DNA of 64,000 bases, taken from contig JAPYXD010000409.1 of the NCBI GenBank assembly GCA_030998225.1, positions 186,001 to 250,000 on the forward strand, given 5' to 3'. Positions within the stretch are counted from its first letter, which is position 1. Each line of letters starts with the position of its first letter. Source of the stretch: Diplolepis rosae (Eukaryota > Arthropoda > Insecta > Hymenoptera > Diplolepididae). Position numbers and translations under genes: made by a program. Below are positions 31,887 through 43,489 of this stretch, one piece after another. A model generated the notes under the pieces. That model saw only the letters and a list, made by a program, of their open reading frames with translations, was not told the DNA's origin and made no database searches.

Positions 31887-32507
31887 AAATCACTTTTTAT
31901 TTGGTCTGACGAAACTCGAAAAGCATTCGATACTCTTGAAGAAATTTTACGCTCTGAACCAGTTTTACAGTATCCGGATTTTACGAAACCTTTTATTATA
32001 ACTACAGATGCTTTTAATTACGTGGGTGCTGTTTTGAGTCCGGGAATAATAGGGGAAGATTTACCGATTTCATATGCATCTACAACCCTGGGAAATGCAG
32101 AGATGAATCACACTACGACAGAGAAGGAGTTGTGTGCTATTATCTTTGCAATTAAGCAATTTCGTCCTTATATTTATGGTCAAAGGTTTAAGTTGGTGAC
32201 AGACCATCGTCCATTAGTATGGCTTTGTAATCTAAAGGACCCTACAGTTGGATCTAGATTGGCTAGATGGAAAATAAAGCTTCAAGAGTATGATTATGAG
32301 ATAGTTTACAGGCCAGGACGGGTAAACGCTAATGCAGATGGGCTTTCCAGGAATCTGGTAGTTGATTTGCATTTGGTTGAAAAGGGAGGTGACTGTTTGC
32401 CGGTTGCGAATCGTGGCGATTTGCTAACTGCGGACGTGCCCTCCACAAGTGATGTAATTTTTCATGAGTACCCCACAGAGAAAGTTTTTCCTCGTACAAA
32501 TAATTAG
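31887..32507 (+). pseudogene. Gypsy element 2: RNase H region
   Basis: It starts with FIWSDETRKAFDTLEEILRS, the RT connection segment, and continues into RNase H with ITTDAFNYVGAVLSPG (the Ser after Asp-Ala replaced by Phe), TTTEKELCAIIFAIKQFRPY and VTDHRPLVWL. It ends in the RPGRVNANADGLSRN linker. This is the same order as gypsy element 1. The RT palm is absent upstream, replaced by the palindrome and family S copy. Confidence 0.85.
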
Positions 32508-32970
32508 TTTTTGTAGTGAGACTGAGAGTAACTTCGAGACCGATAAAGAACTGAATGAGAGAGTGAGAGAATCCAGTACAAAATCCGGTAAAAAAGAAGG
32601 CCCTCTCGAGGTTTGCGAACCCTTCAAGGTGCTGCATCAACCGTTGAGGGACTGGGCCATGACGGGGCTGGTTGTACTGGGCGCGCAGGCCGCGTCCTAA
32701 GGAATCTGAGCCTCCAGCCTTTCGCTTCGCGAGAGCATGAGGTGGCACTTGGGTTGGACCTTGAGGTGAAAGCTAGCAAAGGGGCTAAAATGGCGAGAGG
32801 GGTGTGAATCTTCAACACTGATATCAGCCACCGTACTCTGCTAAAAGAGAAGAAAGAGAAACTGATGGAGAAAGTCATTGACGGGATTCTGGTACCAGAT
32901 ATTAAACCCCACATCCTCGAGACTCAGGGCTGCGCCAGATGGCTCAATGACGGAAGGGAGGATCCCCCTT
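32508..32970 (+). other. Gypsy element 2: degraded linker between RNase H and integrase
   Basis: Open but frame-shifting sequence with charged residues (NFETDKELNERVRESSTKSG). It occupies the place of the unrecognised linker in element 1. A Tc1 remnant follows. Confidence 0.4.
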
Positions 32971-32974
32971 CAAG

Positions 32975-33870
32975 AGACTCAGAAAGAGAGTGTGTGTGGA
33001 ATGATCAACCACAGAGAGAGACTACTCAATCCATTGTTAATCGTGATGCCATTTTTCGCTTTCCAGGACGTGCAGATGTGACTAAGATGTTTGGGGTCGT
33101 TGTCCTCTTGAAGGATCCAATCCTCATTGTTGGCTCCAAATATCTTCTCTACAGATTTTAGAAGGCCATGTTCGTAGATTTGAAGCATTTTTTGAGTGTT
33201 GAGGTTCTCAGTAAAAAGCTCGAAACAGCCAAAACCGCGCTGTGAGAAGCATTCCCAAACATGGATCTTTATGGGGTGTTTAACAGTTCGCTAGAGGAAA
33301 CGCTCACCAGCGGCTGACCAGGCACGTTTTATAGGTACCCATGCCCAAAAGGACGCTTCGTCCGAAAAAAGTACATTGGACCAATCGCGATCAACATTTT
33401 CCGTAGCCCATGTCCAGCGTTTTTCCATGTGAACCTCTGAGAGCAGGGGTTTCTGCCTTGTGGGACGGTTGCGCTTGAACAGTGCAACGATCATCTGATC
33501 CTCCTTACTGGACGTTACTCGCGTCTCTCCTTTCCCTGGCAGGTCATCGACGGTTTTTGTGTCCCCGCTCTACCCACATTTGCACGAAGTGCTTAGACTT
33601 TTTAAGCACTTTGGCAGCACTAAATATGAATGATGTGGTCCGCGTGCATGGGTGCACAAAAAAACCGCTTCGTAACGTTTAGCGGAGATAGCACTCATAG
33701 CTTAATGTTGTGTAATATCTGACACTTCGAAAAAGACTGAAACGAATCGGTGGTTGCGCCATAACCCTTCGAACGTACAGTCAGGACATAAAAGAAAAGA
33801 ATAAAAATCTTTGAAACTTTCTGAGAAAACGCGTACCTTTTCTTGTAGAACAGACTGTATATCTGTAAAA
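32975..33870 (-). pseudogene. Tc1-type transposase remnant inside gypsy element 2
   Basis: On the minus strand, VLKKSKHFVQMWVERG-like text (about 33,600), then RQKPLLSEVHMEKRWTWATE, NVLFSDEASFWAWVP with the first catalytic Asp, a TAG after ERFL, IHVWECFSQRGFG, and EDWILQEDNDPKHLSHICTS with the second Asp. This is the usual Tc1 order. After WKAKNGI the expected final catalytic region is missing. Several frames are needed, so it is inactive. The TIR side is probably the ACAGTC..GGACATAAAAG sequence near 33,777. Confidence 0.8.
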
Positions 33871-33879
33871 AATAAAAAA

Positions 33880-34982
33880 ACGTTTAATTTTCAATTTGTT
33901 TGTAAAAGAAACTTACGATGCCAAACAATTTGCTAAAAATGTAGAGTTAGCAGTATCGACTTCCCGAGAAGCTGTTGAAACAATGGGTTTGAAAAATTTC
34001 AGCGTATCGAGGGTTGGAAATGGGTTAGATAGTATTCCTTGGAAAATTATTGAGCCAATTTTCAGAACTGATTTCGCAAAAGGAGGATGTACAATTTGCA
34101 TTTGCAATGGTGAAGTTAGAGCTCCACCATAAGCTGATAGACAAAAAATCATTCAAGAATGTCACGACTCAGTTCTAGGTGGACATAAAGGTGAAACTAA
34201 AACTCACCTGTCAAGATTGCCTTACTAAATATTCAGGAGCTGTACCGTTGTCCAAAATAGATACACCTCACACAGCAAAAGCGATAGCTGAAAATATAAT
34301 ATGCATTTTCGGCTGTCCTGAAACTATACAAACCGATCAGGGAAAAAAATTTACGAGCAAGCTTATGGCTAGTTTTGCCGCGTTATTCCGATTTAAGCAG
34401 TATCATTCTACTGCTTATCATCCTCTGTCGTTAGGTGCATTAGAGAGAAGCCATCAGACCTTTGTAGAGTACTTACGTCATTATAGTATAAAATCCTCTT
34501 GGGATTAATGGTTACCTTATGCCATGTTTTCGTTTATTACTTCGGTTCATGAGTCCACTGGCGTCACTCCACATGAGGCAGTTTTTGGAGGCAAAGTTAG
34601 ATTCCTTTCTGAATTTGCCGATCAAAATATCGAACTTATATTATATTAACTTTATATATATTTATTATATATTTCGATTGTTGATGAGTTGTTGAATAAA
34701 ATAACAGAGACAGAATCTCTCTGCGTCGCTCGCTTAGAGGCTGCGAAGCAACGCTGTAAAAAGTACTATGATCAAAAACTTAATGAAAAGAAATTTAAAG
34801 TAGGTGGATATGTAATGTTATTAATTGAAGCACGTGAAGATAAACTTGATGATCATCCTGAAGGTCCTTATAAAATTAATAAAATTTTAAATAATATTAA
34901 TTTAGAGTTACAAATTTCTCCTCAAGAAACTAGAATAGTTCACATGAATCGTGTAAAACATGCCTTTTTACGATTTACATAA
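33880..34982 (+). pseudogene. Gypsy element 2: integrase, internally deleted
   Basis: 33,896 onward parallels element 1 residues 250-330 (GGCTICICNGEVRAPP, then a stop, then IIQECHDSVLGGHKG). The sequence then jumps to LTCQDCLTKYSGAVPL at about 34,200, removing the zinc-binding Cys pair and the first catalytic Asp. Unlike in element 1, the second Asp remains (IQTDQGKKF), and Glu is present (LGALERSH). A TAA at 34,506 and an AT-rich tract at 34,630-34,680 break the frame. The C-terminal part (34,689-34,982) ends at a natural stop. Confidence 0.85.
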
Positions 34983-34984
34983 AT

Positions 34985-35395
34985 TTAAAGACAATTAGAG
35001 ATTTATTATTCAATAAGTAAAAGTTAAAGTCAATCTATTATTAGTATAAATATTCTCTTAAGTATTGATTGTATAATAATACATAAATATATTATTCTTT
35101 ATATTTTTTGTAGTAAAATTTTAAAGTAAATATTTAACAAATTAATAAACTAAATTACATAAAAAAGAAGAAAAACGAAACAAATTTTATTTTAATATTC
35201 CTATGTATGACAAAAATTAGATAATTAACATATACATTTATATGTTTTTATGCATTATATTCATAAAAACCTGCATTTTCTCATAAAATAAAATAAAAGA
35301 GGAAGAATTTGTAATTAAATTTTTATAAAATAAGGAGAGGCAAAATAGTATTAGATTTTTAACCATACGACTTTCCTTGAAATCATGACCATACA
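34985..35395. other. AT-rich stretch after gypsy element 2
   Basis: No LTR or polypurine tract was recognised and no gene is supported. Near 35,280 CTCATAAAATAAAATAAAAG gives simple A/T text. Confidence 0.5.
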
Positions 35396-35448
35396 CAAAT
35401 GTCGTAGGTCGTGGTTGATCTGGTTCATTATCACGGCTTCTCAGAATC

Positions 35449-36300
35449 AGTGTGCTCAGATTGCAAAACGGGGTACCTACAAACGCGATTGCACGCCGTA
35501 TCCGTGTGAAGCGAGTAGGGAGAGACGACGGGACGCGCTGCTTTTGTTTCTTCCTTGTCGTTCTTGCGTGCGAGAACAACACCTTCAACTTCTCCTTATT
35601 CTCCTCGCTTCCCCCTTGCAATGCTATTTTTAGATTTCACGCTGTCTGTTATAGAGTTGAAACTGAGAATTGTATTTTCCACGATTCCGTGCAAAAGAGG
35701 CGGGAAGCAGACGACAATTTCGAATTTACGAAATATGTAGTTGAAGAACTATTAAAAATAATAACATATTTTTCAATATTTTTGAAAAAATCTGCTTGAT
35801 TTAAATATCTGAAAGGTCCTACGAAATTGTATGAGGATTGTAACACTTATAAAATAAACGTTCAGTTCAATTTTATACCAATCAATATTTAGAATTTTAA
35901 CCAATATAAGAATTGAACAGAATTTTAGGTTTTTAAATTAAATTTTAAATCATGAATTTCGAATTTCCATGCATCTCATCCGTAAATTTAAAACACTTTT
36001 AATCAGAGAATTATTTTCTATTAAGAAGAATGTCTTAATAGAAAATTTCTATTTAATGTTAGAAACACTTTCATCTTACGTTTTTTTAACGAAAAATGAA
36101 ATACTCTACGCAAAGGAAAAAATTTCTAATAGAAGTTTTAATTAGAAAAATAAAAAATGTGTTCATTGATATCTTCAGATGACCATGTAAGTATTTATTG
36201 AATTGAAATTTCTAATTTGTATGTTCTTCAGCAATCGTAGAAAGATGAAATTCAAAGTCAATAAATGCTCAATGATTTATATTTATAAATTAAAAATATC
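35449..36300 (+). repeat. Family U repeat, copy 3
   Basis: CAGTGTGCTCAGATTGCAAA, GTGTGAAGCGAGTAGGGAGA, AGTTGAAACTGAGAATTGTA and TGAAAGGTCCTACGAAATTG appear in the same order as at 13,452. At CAATCAATATTTAGAATTTT it offers an empty site for the foldback at 15,526. It has no hairpin insertion. Confidence 0.7.
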
Positions 36301-36304
36301 TGCT

Positions 36305-36660
36305 TTAATATTTTTGAAAAAATCTGCTTGATTTGAACATCTGAAAGGTCCTACATAATTGTATAAGGATTTTAACAGTTGAAAAATAAACGTTCAGCAA
36401 AATTTAATACCAATCAATATTTAGAATCTTAACCAATATAAATATTGAAAAGAATTTTAGGTTTTCAAATTAAATCTTGAATCATGAATTTCGAATTTCC
36501 ATACATCTTACCCGTACATTTAAAGAAATTTTAATCGGAGAATCATTTTCTATTAAGCAGAATGTCTTAATAGAAAATTTGAATTTCTATTTAAGTTTAA
36601 AATTGATATTTTATAGTTTAGTTAGTTTTATAGTAGTTTAAAAGGGTAATTTCAACTTAG
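36305..36660 (+). repeat. Family U repeat, partial tandem copy 4
   Basis: It restarts at AAAAATCTGCTTGATTTGAA and TGAAAGGTCCTACATAATTG directly after copy 3, including the empty foldback site AGAATCTTAACC near 36,425. Confidence 0.7.
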
Positions 36661-36832
36661 CATAAAAATTTTTGTCCCGATATTACCGATGAAAGACACC
36701 ACTATAACCTAAGTCAGTTTTCAATTATGTAAATCCGTATAATCAAATTGCTTATCATTGAAGATCGTGCCAAAATCGTCTTTATCGTAAATGAGGTTTA
36801 AAAAGGCCGTTCTATGCAAGCGACCTTCTTCT

Positions 36833-37196
36833 AAGGGGCGGAGTGTGACGATAAACGATTTTGCCACTGGAGGCGCTTTGATTTCTGCGCGAAAGTTTCA
36901 ATGATCTCGAATTAAATATTCGATGAAATGAAAGAATAGTTTTATAATTATTCATGAAATAAATAATTAGAAATAAAGTAATGAGATTGGCATTGAATAA
37001 GAGCGATTCAACATAGAGAAATATAATGAATATGAATGCTGCATGATATCAGCACAATTATGTGTTTATTCTACAGTTAATAATTATGAACCAAATGCGA
37101 CTAGCCTTTATAATATTTAGAATACGTGCTTTGAACAAAGAATTGATTATTTAAAGACTTCTCTGAGAACCTAAGTGGAACGTAAAATTCTTATCA
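36833..37196 (+). mobile_element. Polypurine tract and LTR of gypsy element 3
   Basis: AAGGGGCGGAG (36,833-36,843) precedes TGTGACGATAAACG, a typical LTR start. AATAAA lies near 36,958. The LTR may end at TTATCA near 37,196, just before the foldback and the gag region. A polypurine tract upstream of an LTR that is itself followed by gag suggests a tandem or recombined arrangement. Confidence 0.5.
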
Positions 37197-37209
37197 AATT
37201 CGGGCGCTA

Positions 37210-37765
37210 CCCTAGCGGACCCGTGTGAGAGAACGGTCATAGAATACTCTGACCGTTCTCTGACTGTTCTATGACCGTTCTATGACCTCGCATTATTACG
37301 GCTAAGAACGGTAAAAAAGACATTAAAAGCTTTGCAATTATGATTCTGTGGCGAAATTTGGATTAGAAGGTGAAGCAATAGATACAATTTTCTTATTTTT
37401 CAGCGATAAAAACTAGAAAAACATAATACCTGTCATTGAAGGCAGTGCAGTGGTTCACAATTGGCGGAACGTCTCCACCGTGAAGGTTTACTATTGGTAG
37501 AGACGTTCCGCAAATGGTGAACCTGCACTGCCTTCAATGACAGGTACATGATTTATTCCTAGTTTTTATCGCTGAAAAATAAGATAATTGTATTTATTGC
37601 TTCACCTTTTAATCCAAATTTCGCCACAGAATCATAATTGCAAAGCTTTTAATGTCTTTTTTACCTTTCTTAGCCGTAATAATGCGAGGTCACAGAACGG
37701 TCATAGAACAGTCAGAGAACGGTCTGAGTATTCTATGACCGTTCTCTCACACGGGTCCGCTAGGG
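37210..37765. mobile_element. Foldback element 2, 556 bp, TA-flanked
   Basis: It begins CCCTAGCGGACCCGTGTGAG and ends with the reverse complement. The arms are nearly perfectly complementary for about 250 bp. TA lies on both sides (37,208-09, 37,766-67). Near each end GACCGTTCT words are iterated. The apex region holds the 37 bp motif (37,422-37,458) found identically in foldback 1, plus a smaller stem GCGGAACGTCTC. The arms otherwise do not resemble those of foldback 1. Confidence 0.85.
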
Positions 37766-37843
37766 TAGAATATCGCGACATATGACTATTCTGAATAACC
37801 AGGACACATTAATTATATTAGAATAAACAAATAGGATCTAAGT

Positions 37844-38886
37844 GTGACAGGTAGTTTACTTCGAAAAGACGATAGTAGTTTTTACGACATAGATTTCCTA
37901 GGGATTTCGAGTATCATTTCTACCTGGGTAGGTTCCTTAGTTAATCGCGATACGGAAGAGAAAAGCAGTACAGACGACGAAGATGACAATAGGAGAGACA
38001 AAACCGAACTCGACAAGGATGAAAATTGCAGAAACGGAAATTTCGATGGTTCAGTATTAAGTGAAAATGATGACGTAACACGAAATCCACGTAGACCTAA
38101 AGATGTAAAGTTTACTTTGGGATTTAAAGATATCGAAGAGACAGTTTCCGAATTCGATGGTAGTGAAGGCTTTCCTATAGAACGGTGGTTGGCTGATTTC
38201 GAAGACGCAGCAGTACTATTCCAGTGGTCAGATTTAGAAAAGATTGTGTTCACAAGAAGACTGTTGAAAGGTTCCGCGAAACTCTTCATTCAGAGCGAAT
38301 CAGGATTTGTGACTTGAAAAAAGTTAGACAGTTTTGTTTAAAGAATTTGCAACAAAAATTAAAAGTGCTCAGTTGCATTCAATGCTTTTTAGGAGAAAGA
38401 TAAAGGAAACGGAATCAGTTTTCGAGTACTTTTTGGTTATGTGAGAAATAGCATCTAGAGGTAAAATCAAAAATGAAGCTTTATTCGATTATGTTATTAG
38501 TGGGCTGGGTGATAGCGTGGGAAATAAAGCAGTTTTGTTCGGAGCGAAAGATATTAGCGATTTTAAAGATCGATTAAGGACTTATGAAAAAATTAGGAAA
38601 TCAAGTTCGAAAGGGAATCCTCATCTAAATAAAGGAAAAGACAATGTTGAAAAAAAAAGTCGAAATCACGAAAGCTACAGCGAAACACTGTTACAATTGT
38701 GGAGGAACGGGACACATGTCGGAAGATTGCAAACATAAAGAGAAAGGTAGGAGATGTTTCAAGTGCAATCATTTCGGGCATATAGCTCCTAATTGTAAAG
38801 AGAAAAAAGAGTCTGACAAGTCAAGTCCCGAAGCAGGAGTTAACTTTGTAGGTCCTGTAGAAATGAATGATTGTTATAAAAAGTAA
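37844..38886 (+). pseudogene. gag: Gag of gypsy element 3, frameshifted
   Basis: The matrix/capsid-like part includes VSEFDGSEGFPIERWLADFE and LLKGSAKLFIQSESG, a gypsy Gag pattern distinct from elements 1 and 2. A TGA at 38,315 and frame changes follow. The 38,644-38,886 frame carries two CX2CX4HX4C zinc knuckles, CYNCGGTGHMSEDC and CFKCNHFGHIAPNC, both complete. These would bind genomic RNA in an intact copy. Confidence 0.8.
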
Positions 38887-38889
38887 CAG

Positions 38890-39245
38890 TTGAAAATATA
38901 GACCTCGAAGCATTAATTGATACTGGAAGTGCCTTGAGCTTGCTGCGTGAAGATAGTTTCAAGAAAATGCGTTCTGTGAATTGAAATAAATTGAAGTGCA
39001 ACGCTAAAGGATTTGGAGATGGTAATGGAGAGACTATTGAGTTTTTCCAAGCTGAAGTGATAATCGATAATAAACCGTACAATTTGGATGTGCAAGTAGT
39101 TCCAGTTGAGGTAATGCCTATGTCGTGTATAATTGGTCGAAATATATTACCTATAGCAGAAGTTAGGGCTGATAAGAACAGCGTAGAGATTAGAAAATAC
39201 CCGACAAGTAATTTTTTGGCGAGTATAACACTCAGAGAAGGTTGA
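38890..39245 (+). pseudogene. Protease of gypsy element 3
   Basis: LEALIDTGSALSLL (from 38,904) is the aspartic protease active-site motif. A TGA follows just before 38,991, then the frame continues through CIIGRNIL, the usual second conserved block of retropepsins. It follows gag and precedes RT as expected. Confidence 0.75.
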
Positions 39246-39276
39246 GATTGATGCTGGTCCAATTAATGACACTTCC

Positions 39277-40049
39277 GTGCAAAAGAGAGCCAAGGATCTT
39301 TTATTCAATTATAAGCCGAATAAAACGAAAAGTATCAATATTGAGTTAAGCATACATTTGAAGGAAAATAAACCTATTTTCAATAGTCCTCGACGCTTGC
39401 CAATCTTTGAACGCCAGATCGTAAGAAGACAGGTGGAAGAGTGGATTAAAGATCGAATTGTCGAGCCTGGCTTCTCTGAATTCGCAAGTGCAGTAGTAGT
39501 AACAAAGAGAAAGGATGGTACCCCTCGCGTGTGTATAGATTACCGACGAATCAATCAAGTAATTGAAAAGGAAAAATATCCAATTCCATTGATAGAAGAT
39601 CAAATAGATGCCTTGAAAGATTCAAAAGTATTCAGTACGTTGGACTTGAGAAATGGGTTTTTTCATGTTGGAGTTGAACAAGAAAGACGAAAGTACACAT
39701 CCTTCATTACTCAAGAGGGACAATTCATTTGTCTAAAAGCGCCTTTTGGACTTTCTAACTCGCCTCCTGTCTTCCAAAGATTTATTAATTATATTTTTCG
39801 ACCGCTAGTTAATAGAGGAATAGTTCTGGTTTATTTTGATGACATAGTTGTACTGGCAAACGATCTCGAAGAAGCACTCGAAAATCTTCGGATAACATTA
39901 GAAGTCTCAAGTCATTATGGGCTTGAAATTAATAAAAAGAAATGTCAAATTCTGAAAGAAAAAATTGGATATCTGGGTCAAGTTGTTAAAGAATGGGAAA
40001 ATCTACCCCTCACCTGATAAAGTATTGGCTGTTGTAAACTTCCCAGTAC
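39277..40049 (+). pseudogene. Reverse transcriptase of gypsy element 3, 3' truncated
   Basis: A 246-codon open frame covers the fingers and palm: VEEWIKDRIVEPGFSEFASA, KDGTPRVCIDYRRIN, FSTLDLRNGF, APFGLSNSPPVFQRF and the intact catalytic box YFDD within LVYFDDIVVLAND. It ends at a TGA soon after KIGYLGQVV. A short further match (DKVLAVVNFPV) reaches 40,049, where homology stops at TGTAACGTCC. The connection, RNase H and integrase parts are missing. It is the best preserved RT catalytic core in the window. Confidence 0.85.
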
Positions 40050-40665
40050 TGTAACGTCCTGCGTCCGTCCCATACTTTTTATTTTATTATTATTATTATT
40101 TTTCTTTTATATAAATTCCTGTAATACATGAATTTTCAATATTTCATTTTATATTTTCTCCGAAATCTTAATCATAAAAATGAAAATATTTTAAACGCAA
40201 TCTCTACTCTAAAGATTATATAAATTCGAGAACCTTCTACGAAAATGTGCAGCTGCGTCAATATATGAAGATTTGAATTTTGCTTAGCAATCGGTAAATG
40301 TAATAAACTTGCACTTTGAAACTTTGACCAAAAGATACGGCCCACAATCGTATTCCTTTTTAGATATTTCTATCTAATATCCTCTTGTAAATAAATACAT
40401 AAAACTGCAGTATATAGCTTAGCGATTAGCTATTTCCGGAAATATCGTAAATAGCTTAGGCTAATGGTCAAAAGGGCCCGCGCTTGTACCACGCCCAAGT
40501 AAATACAAACAAAGTATATTGTATTCACTCCGCTTAGAAAATAGAATAGGCTATATATATAATAGATAATAAAAATTCTTAATTAATGAGAATGTTAAAA
40601 TATTAAGAATCTAGTTTTAAATTAATATCGAGAATATTGTAGAATTATCACCCTCCGTGATGTGT
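40050..40665. other. AT-rich segment starting like an LTR
   Basis: TGTAACGTCCTGCGTCCGTC at the exact truncation point of gypsy element 3 resembles an LTR 5' end. Its 3' end was not recognised. No coding sequence. Confidence 0.3.
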
Positions 40666-40666
40666 A

Positions 40667-41047
40667 TTTAGTAGATGTATATATATAAGCCGATCAAGTT
40701 GTGGGTTAGAAAAAATAATTGAAACACTCAACAATAATTTGTTATGAGCGACGTTTCGTTGGCTTGGTTCGCCAACCTCATCAGGCTATATTTAAGTGAT
40801 AAAGTTCATATAAATTAGAAATCACAATAAGTTTTACAACATTTTACAAAACAGTGAAAAAAAACACTTTCTAAAGAGTCACAAACAAATTTTACCTTAA
40901 AATTGAAGTCTTTACATTTAAAACACTTAATCAATTCTTAAAATCTAATTTAATTAGTCACATTGTTACGTCCCGAAGTGAAATATTAAACTAACTCTAT
41001 TCGTAATTTTCTTTCCTTATTTATAAGACAGAGGACACTAATATCAA
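40667..41047 (-). repeat. Left inverted terminal repeat of the Penelope-like element
   Basis: It is the reverse complement of 42,375-42,757 with only a few differences. The inner end is TAAGACAGAGGACACTAATAT. Confidence 0.85.
40749..40786 (-). ncRNA. Hammerhead-like motif, left repeat
   Basis: On the minus strand CTGATGAG, a 6 bp stem GTTGGC/GCCAAC with a 7-base loop, then GAAACGTC. The word order is that of a hammerhead core with an extra G before stem II. The ACGT after GAAA could form a very short stem III. Confidence 0.45.
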
Positions 41048-41104
41048 TGAACTAACTAACTAAATAACTAAAATAATATTTTTTAATTTTTCTCTTTTTT
41101 TTCT

Positions 41105-42289
41105 CTCGATGTGAACTCTCCTTTTACTAATGTTTCTTGCAACATAGTTTTAGACAGTTTAGATAGAAGATTTTTTTGCATTAATGAGAATTGTAAAATC
41201 CCGTTTAATGACATTCGTGATTCTGTTAGATTTTTGTTTGATTATACTTTCGTCGTATTTAATGATAAGTTCTACAAGCAAATTTATGGGACACCAATGG
41301 GGTCTCCTATCTCTCAGTTTTTTGCTGACATAGTTATGGATAATTTGGAGAACTATTGTTTATCCGTTTTAAATATAGATTTTAATTGTATTCCTGTATT
41401 TTATTATAGATATGTCGACGATATTATTCTATGTGTCCGTAAGAAAGATATTGATATGGTGATTAATACCTTTAATTCTTATGATTCAAATTTACAATTT
41501 ACTTTTGAGTTAGAACAGGATGAAAGAATAAATTTTTTAGATATGACCTTAATCAGAAATAATAATATGATTATCACTAATTGGTTTCGTAAACAAACAT
41601 CGTCTGACAGAGTTATTAACTATTCTTCAAATAATCCAACTCAACAAAAGAAAAATATTGTTTTTAACCTTGTTGACAGAGCAATTTTATTATCTCATCA
41701 TGAATTTCATCATGAGAATTTGTGTAAAGTTTTTTAGATTTTAAAACTTAATAATTATCCTTCAAATTTTATCGAGCAGAATATCAAAATCTGTCTGGAA
41801 AAAATTAGATCTTCTTTTATTTCTATCTATAATGAAAACATCAGCAAAATTTTTGAAAAATTATCTTCAAGTTAGAAAGTATTCAATATTTCAACTATCC
41901 CAATTGTCAATAAAAATTTGAGCTCTGTCATCAAATTAGGTAAAGACAGCACCAAAAAAATGGATAGAACTAATGTTGTTCATAAAATTCATTGCAAAGA
42001 TTGCGAAGCGTGTTATATCGGTGAAACAAAAAGAACTTTAAAGACACGTATAAAGGAACATATTAACAATAAAAATAATCAATCAGTTGTTTGTCAGCAT
42101 CAAATTAATTTTAGACATGAATTTTATTGGAATAGGACTGTTGTAGTAGATTCCGAAATTATTTATAAAAAGAGACTTATATCAGAAATGATTTATATAA
42201 AATGTCATAAAAATAGCATAAATAAAAAAGATGATATTTATAAGTTAAATTCTAACTACTTTCCACTTCTGAAGAGTTTGAAATTATGA
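41105..42289 (+). pseudogene. Penelope-type reverse transcriptase with GIY-YIG endonuclease, truncated
   Basis: One frame runs from 41,105 to 42,289, broken by TAG at 41,735-37 and another TAG near 41,872. It starts abruptly at the motif-A region (LDVNSPFTNVS), so the N-terminal RT part is missing. In the 41,111 frame GTPMGSP is at residues 60-66 and the catalytic YVDD at 101-104, within YRYVDDIIL. After the second stop the endonuclease shows HCKDCEACYIGETKRTLKTR followed by IKEH. This is the GIY-YIG form of Penelope-like elements, with CYIG in place of GIY. The RT would copy element RNA at a nick made by the endonuclease. Stops make this copy inactive. Confidence 0.9.
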
Positions 42290-42374
42290 ATACTGGTTCT
42301 TTTTTTGAAATTATTATTTAACGTATGAATACTCATTTGTATAATATACAAGTTTAAGTTAGTGGTAGTTTATT

Positions 42375-42757
42375 AATATTAGTGTCCTCTGTCTTATAAA
42401 TAAGGAAAGAAAATTACGAATAGAGTTAGTTTAATATTTCACTTCGGGACGTAACAATGTGACTAATTAAATTAGATTTTAAGAATTGATTAAGTGTTTT
42501 AAATGTAAAGACTTCAATTTTAAGGTAAAATTTGTTTGTGACTCTTTAGAAAGTGTTTTTTTTCACTGTTTTGTAAAATGTTGTAAAACTTATTGTGATT
42601 TCTAATTTATATGAACTTTATCATTTAAATATAGCCTGATGCGGTTGGCGAACCAAGCCAACGAAACGTCGCTCATGACAAATTATTGTTGAGTGTTTCA
42701 ATTATTTTTTCTATCCCACAACTTGATCGACTTATATATATACATCTATTAAATTAA
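42375..42757 (+). repeat. Right inverted terminal repeat of the Penelope-like element
   Basis: Mirror copy of the left repeat. At 42,636-42,670 it contains the hammerhead-like motif, here with CTGATGCGG in place of CTGATGAGG, which removes the conserved A of the core. The GTTGGC/GCCAAC stem and GAAACGTC remain. Confidence 0.85.
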
Positions 42758-42759
42758 TA

Positions 42760-43485
42760 TTATTTATTTTTATATTATTAAGTATGCTATGAATAAAAAA
42801 TAAAAATAAACTATTATGTTAACTAATAAAGGAACAGTAATTTGAATTCAATTTTTATGTGAAATAACGTTTCAAATTTATAGAATGTAAACAAAAACCA
42901 ATGGCAAATTATTAAAAAAAAAAACTTAATTAGGAATCTACTTTATCAAGGTATAAATTTATGATAATTTATTTCTGAAGGTAAAATACTAATTTAAAAT
43001 TTACTAAAAGATATTCATACACTCTTTTATCAATTCTAAAAAATTTAAAGTATCAATTTACATGATATGTATTTGAATTTATTCACAACGTATTTCAACA
43101 GTAACTTTACACACATTACTATCTTACCTTCACAAAAATATACATATCCACTCTTTATAAACATATTTTTAAGTTTGTAAATTTTAAAAATCAAACTTAT
43201 TTGCAGAAGATCTAATTCGATTTGCAACCAATGTCAGAATACATAAAATTATAAGCTAAGTACTAGAAAAATTAACAATTTAAGTCAATTAAAATACTGT
43301 TATTAAAAATTAGAAATAATAGAAATGTTCTGTTTTACCGACAATATTTCATATTCGGATATGTATTTTATAAATAACTTTGCGCACATTTTCTAAATGA
43401 ACAAACTCAGCTCCGAATATGTAAATCTTTACTGCTATGACAGTTGGCTCGATTATTCAGGTCTAACATGAAATGACATTGGGGC
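42760..43485. other. AT-rich gene-free stretch
   Basis: No supported gene or repeat boundary. The minus-strand frame 43,045-43,227 is low-complexity. Confidence 0.5.
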
Positions 43486-43489
43486 TAAG

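Larger units (their letters stand above)
40667..42757 (+). mobile_element. Penelope-like element between inverted terminal repeats
   Basis: About 380 bp at the left (40,667-41,047) recur in reverse complement at the right (about 42,375-42,757), enclosing a frame with reverse transcriptase and GIY-YIG domains. Terminal repeats of either orientation are typical of Penelope-like elements. Both repeats hold a hammerhead-like motif, and both contain GTTACGTCCCGAAGTGAAAT. The outer ends are TA-rich (TAGATGTATATATATA). Confidence 0.85.

Noticed and set aside
42636..42670. An intact hammerhead in the right Penelope repeat
   Set aside because: The conserved CTGATGA is CTGATGC here. It is kept only as a decayed partner of the left motif.
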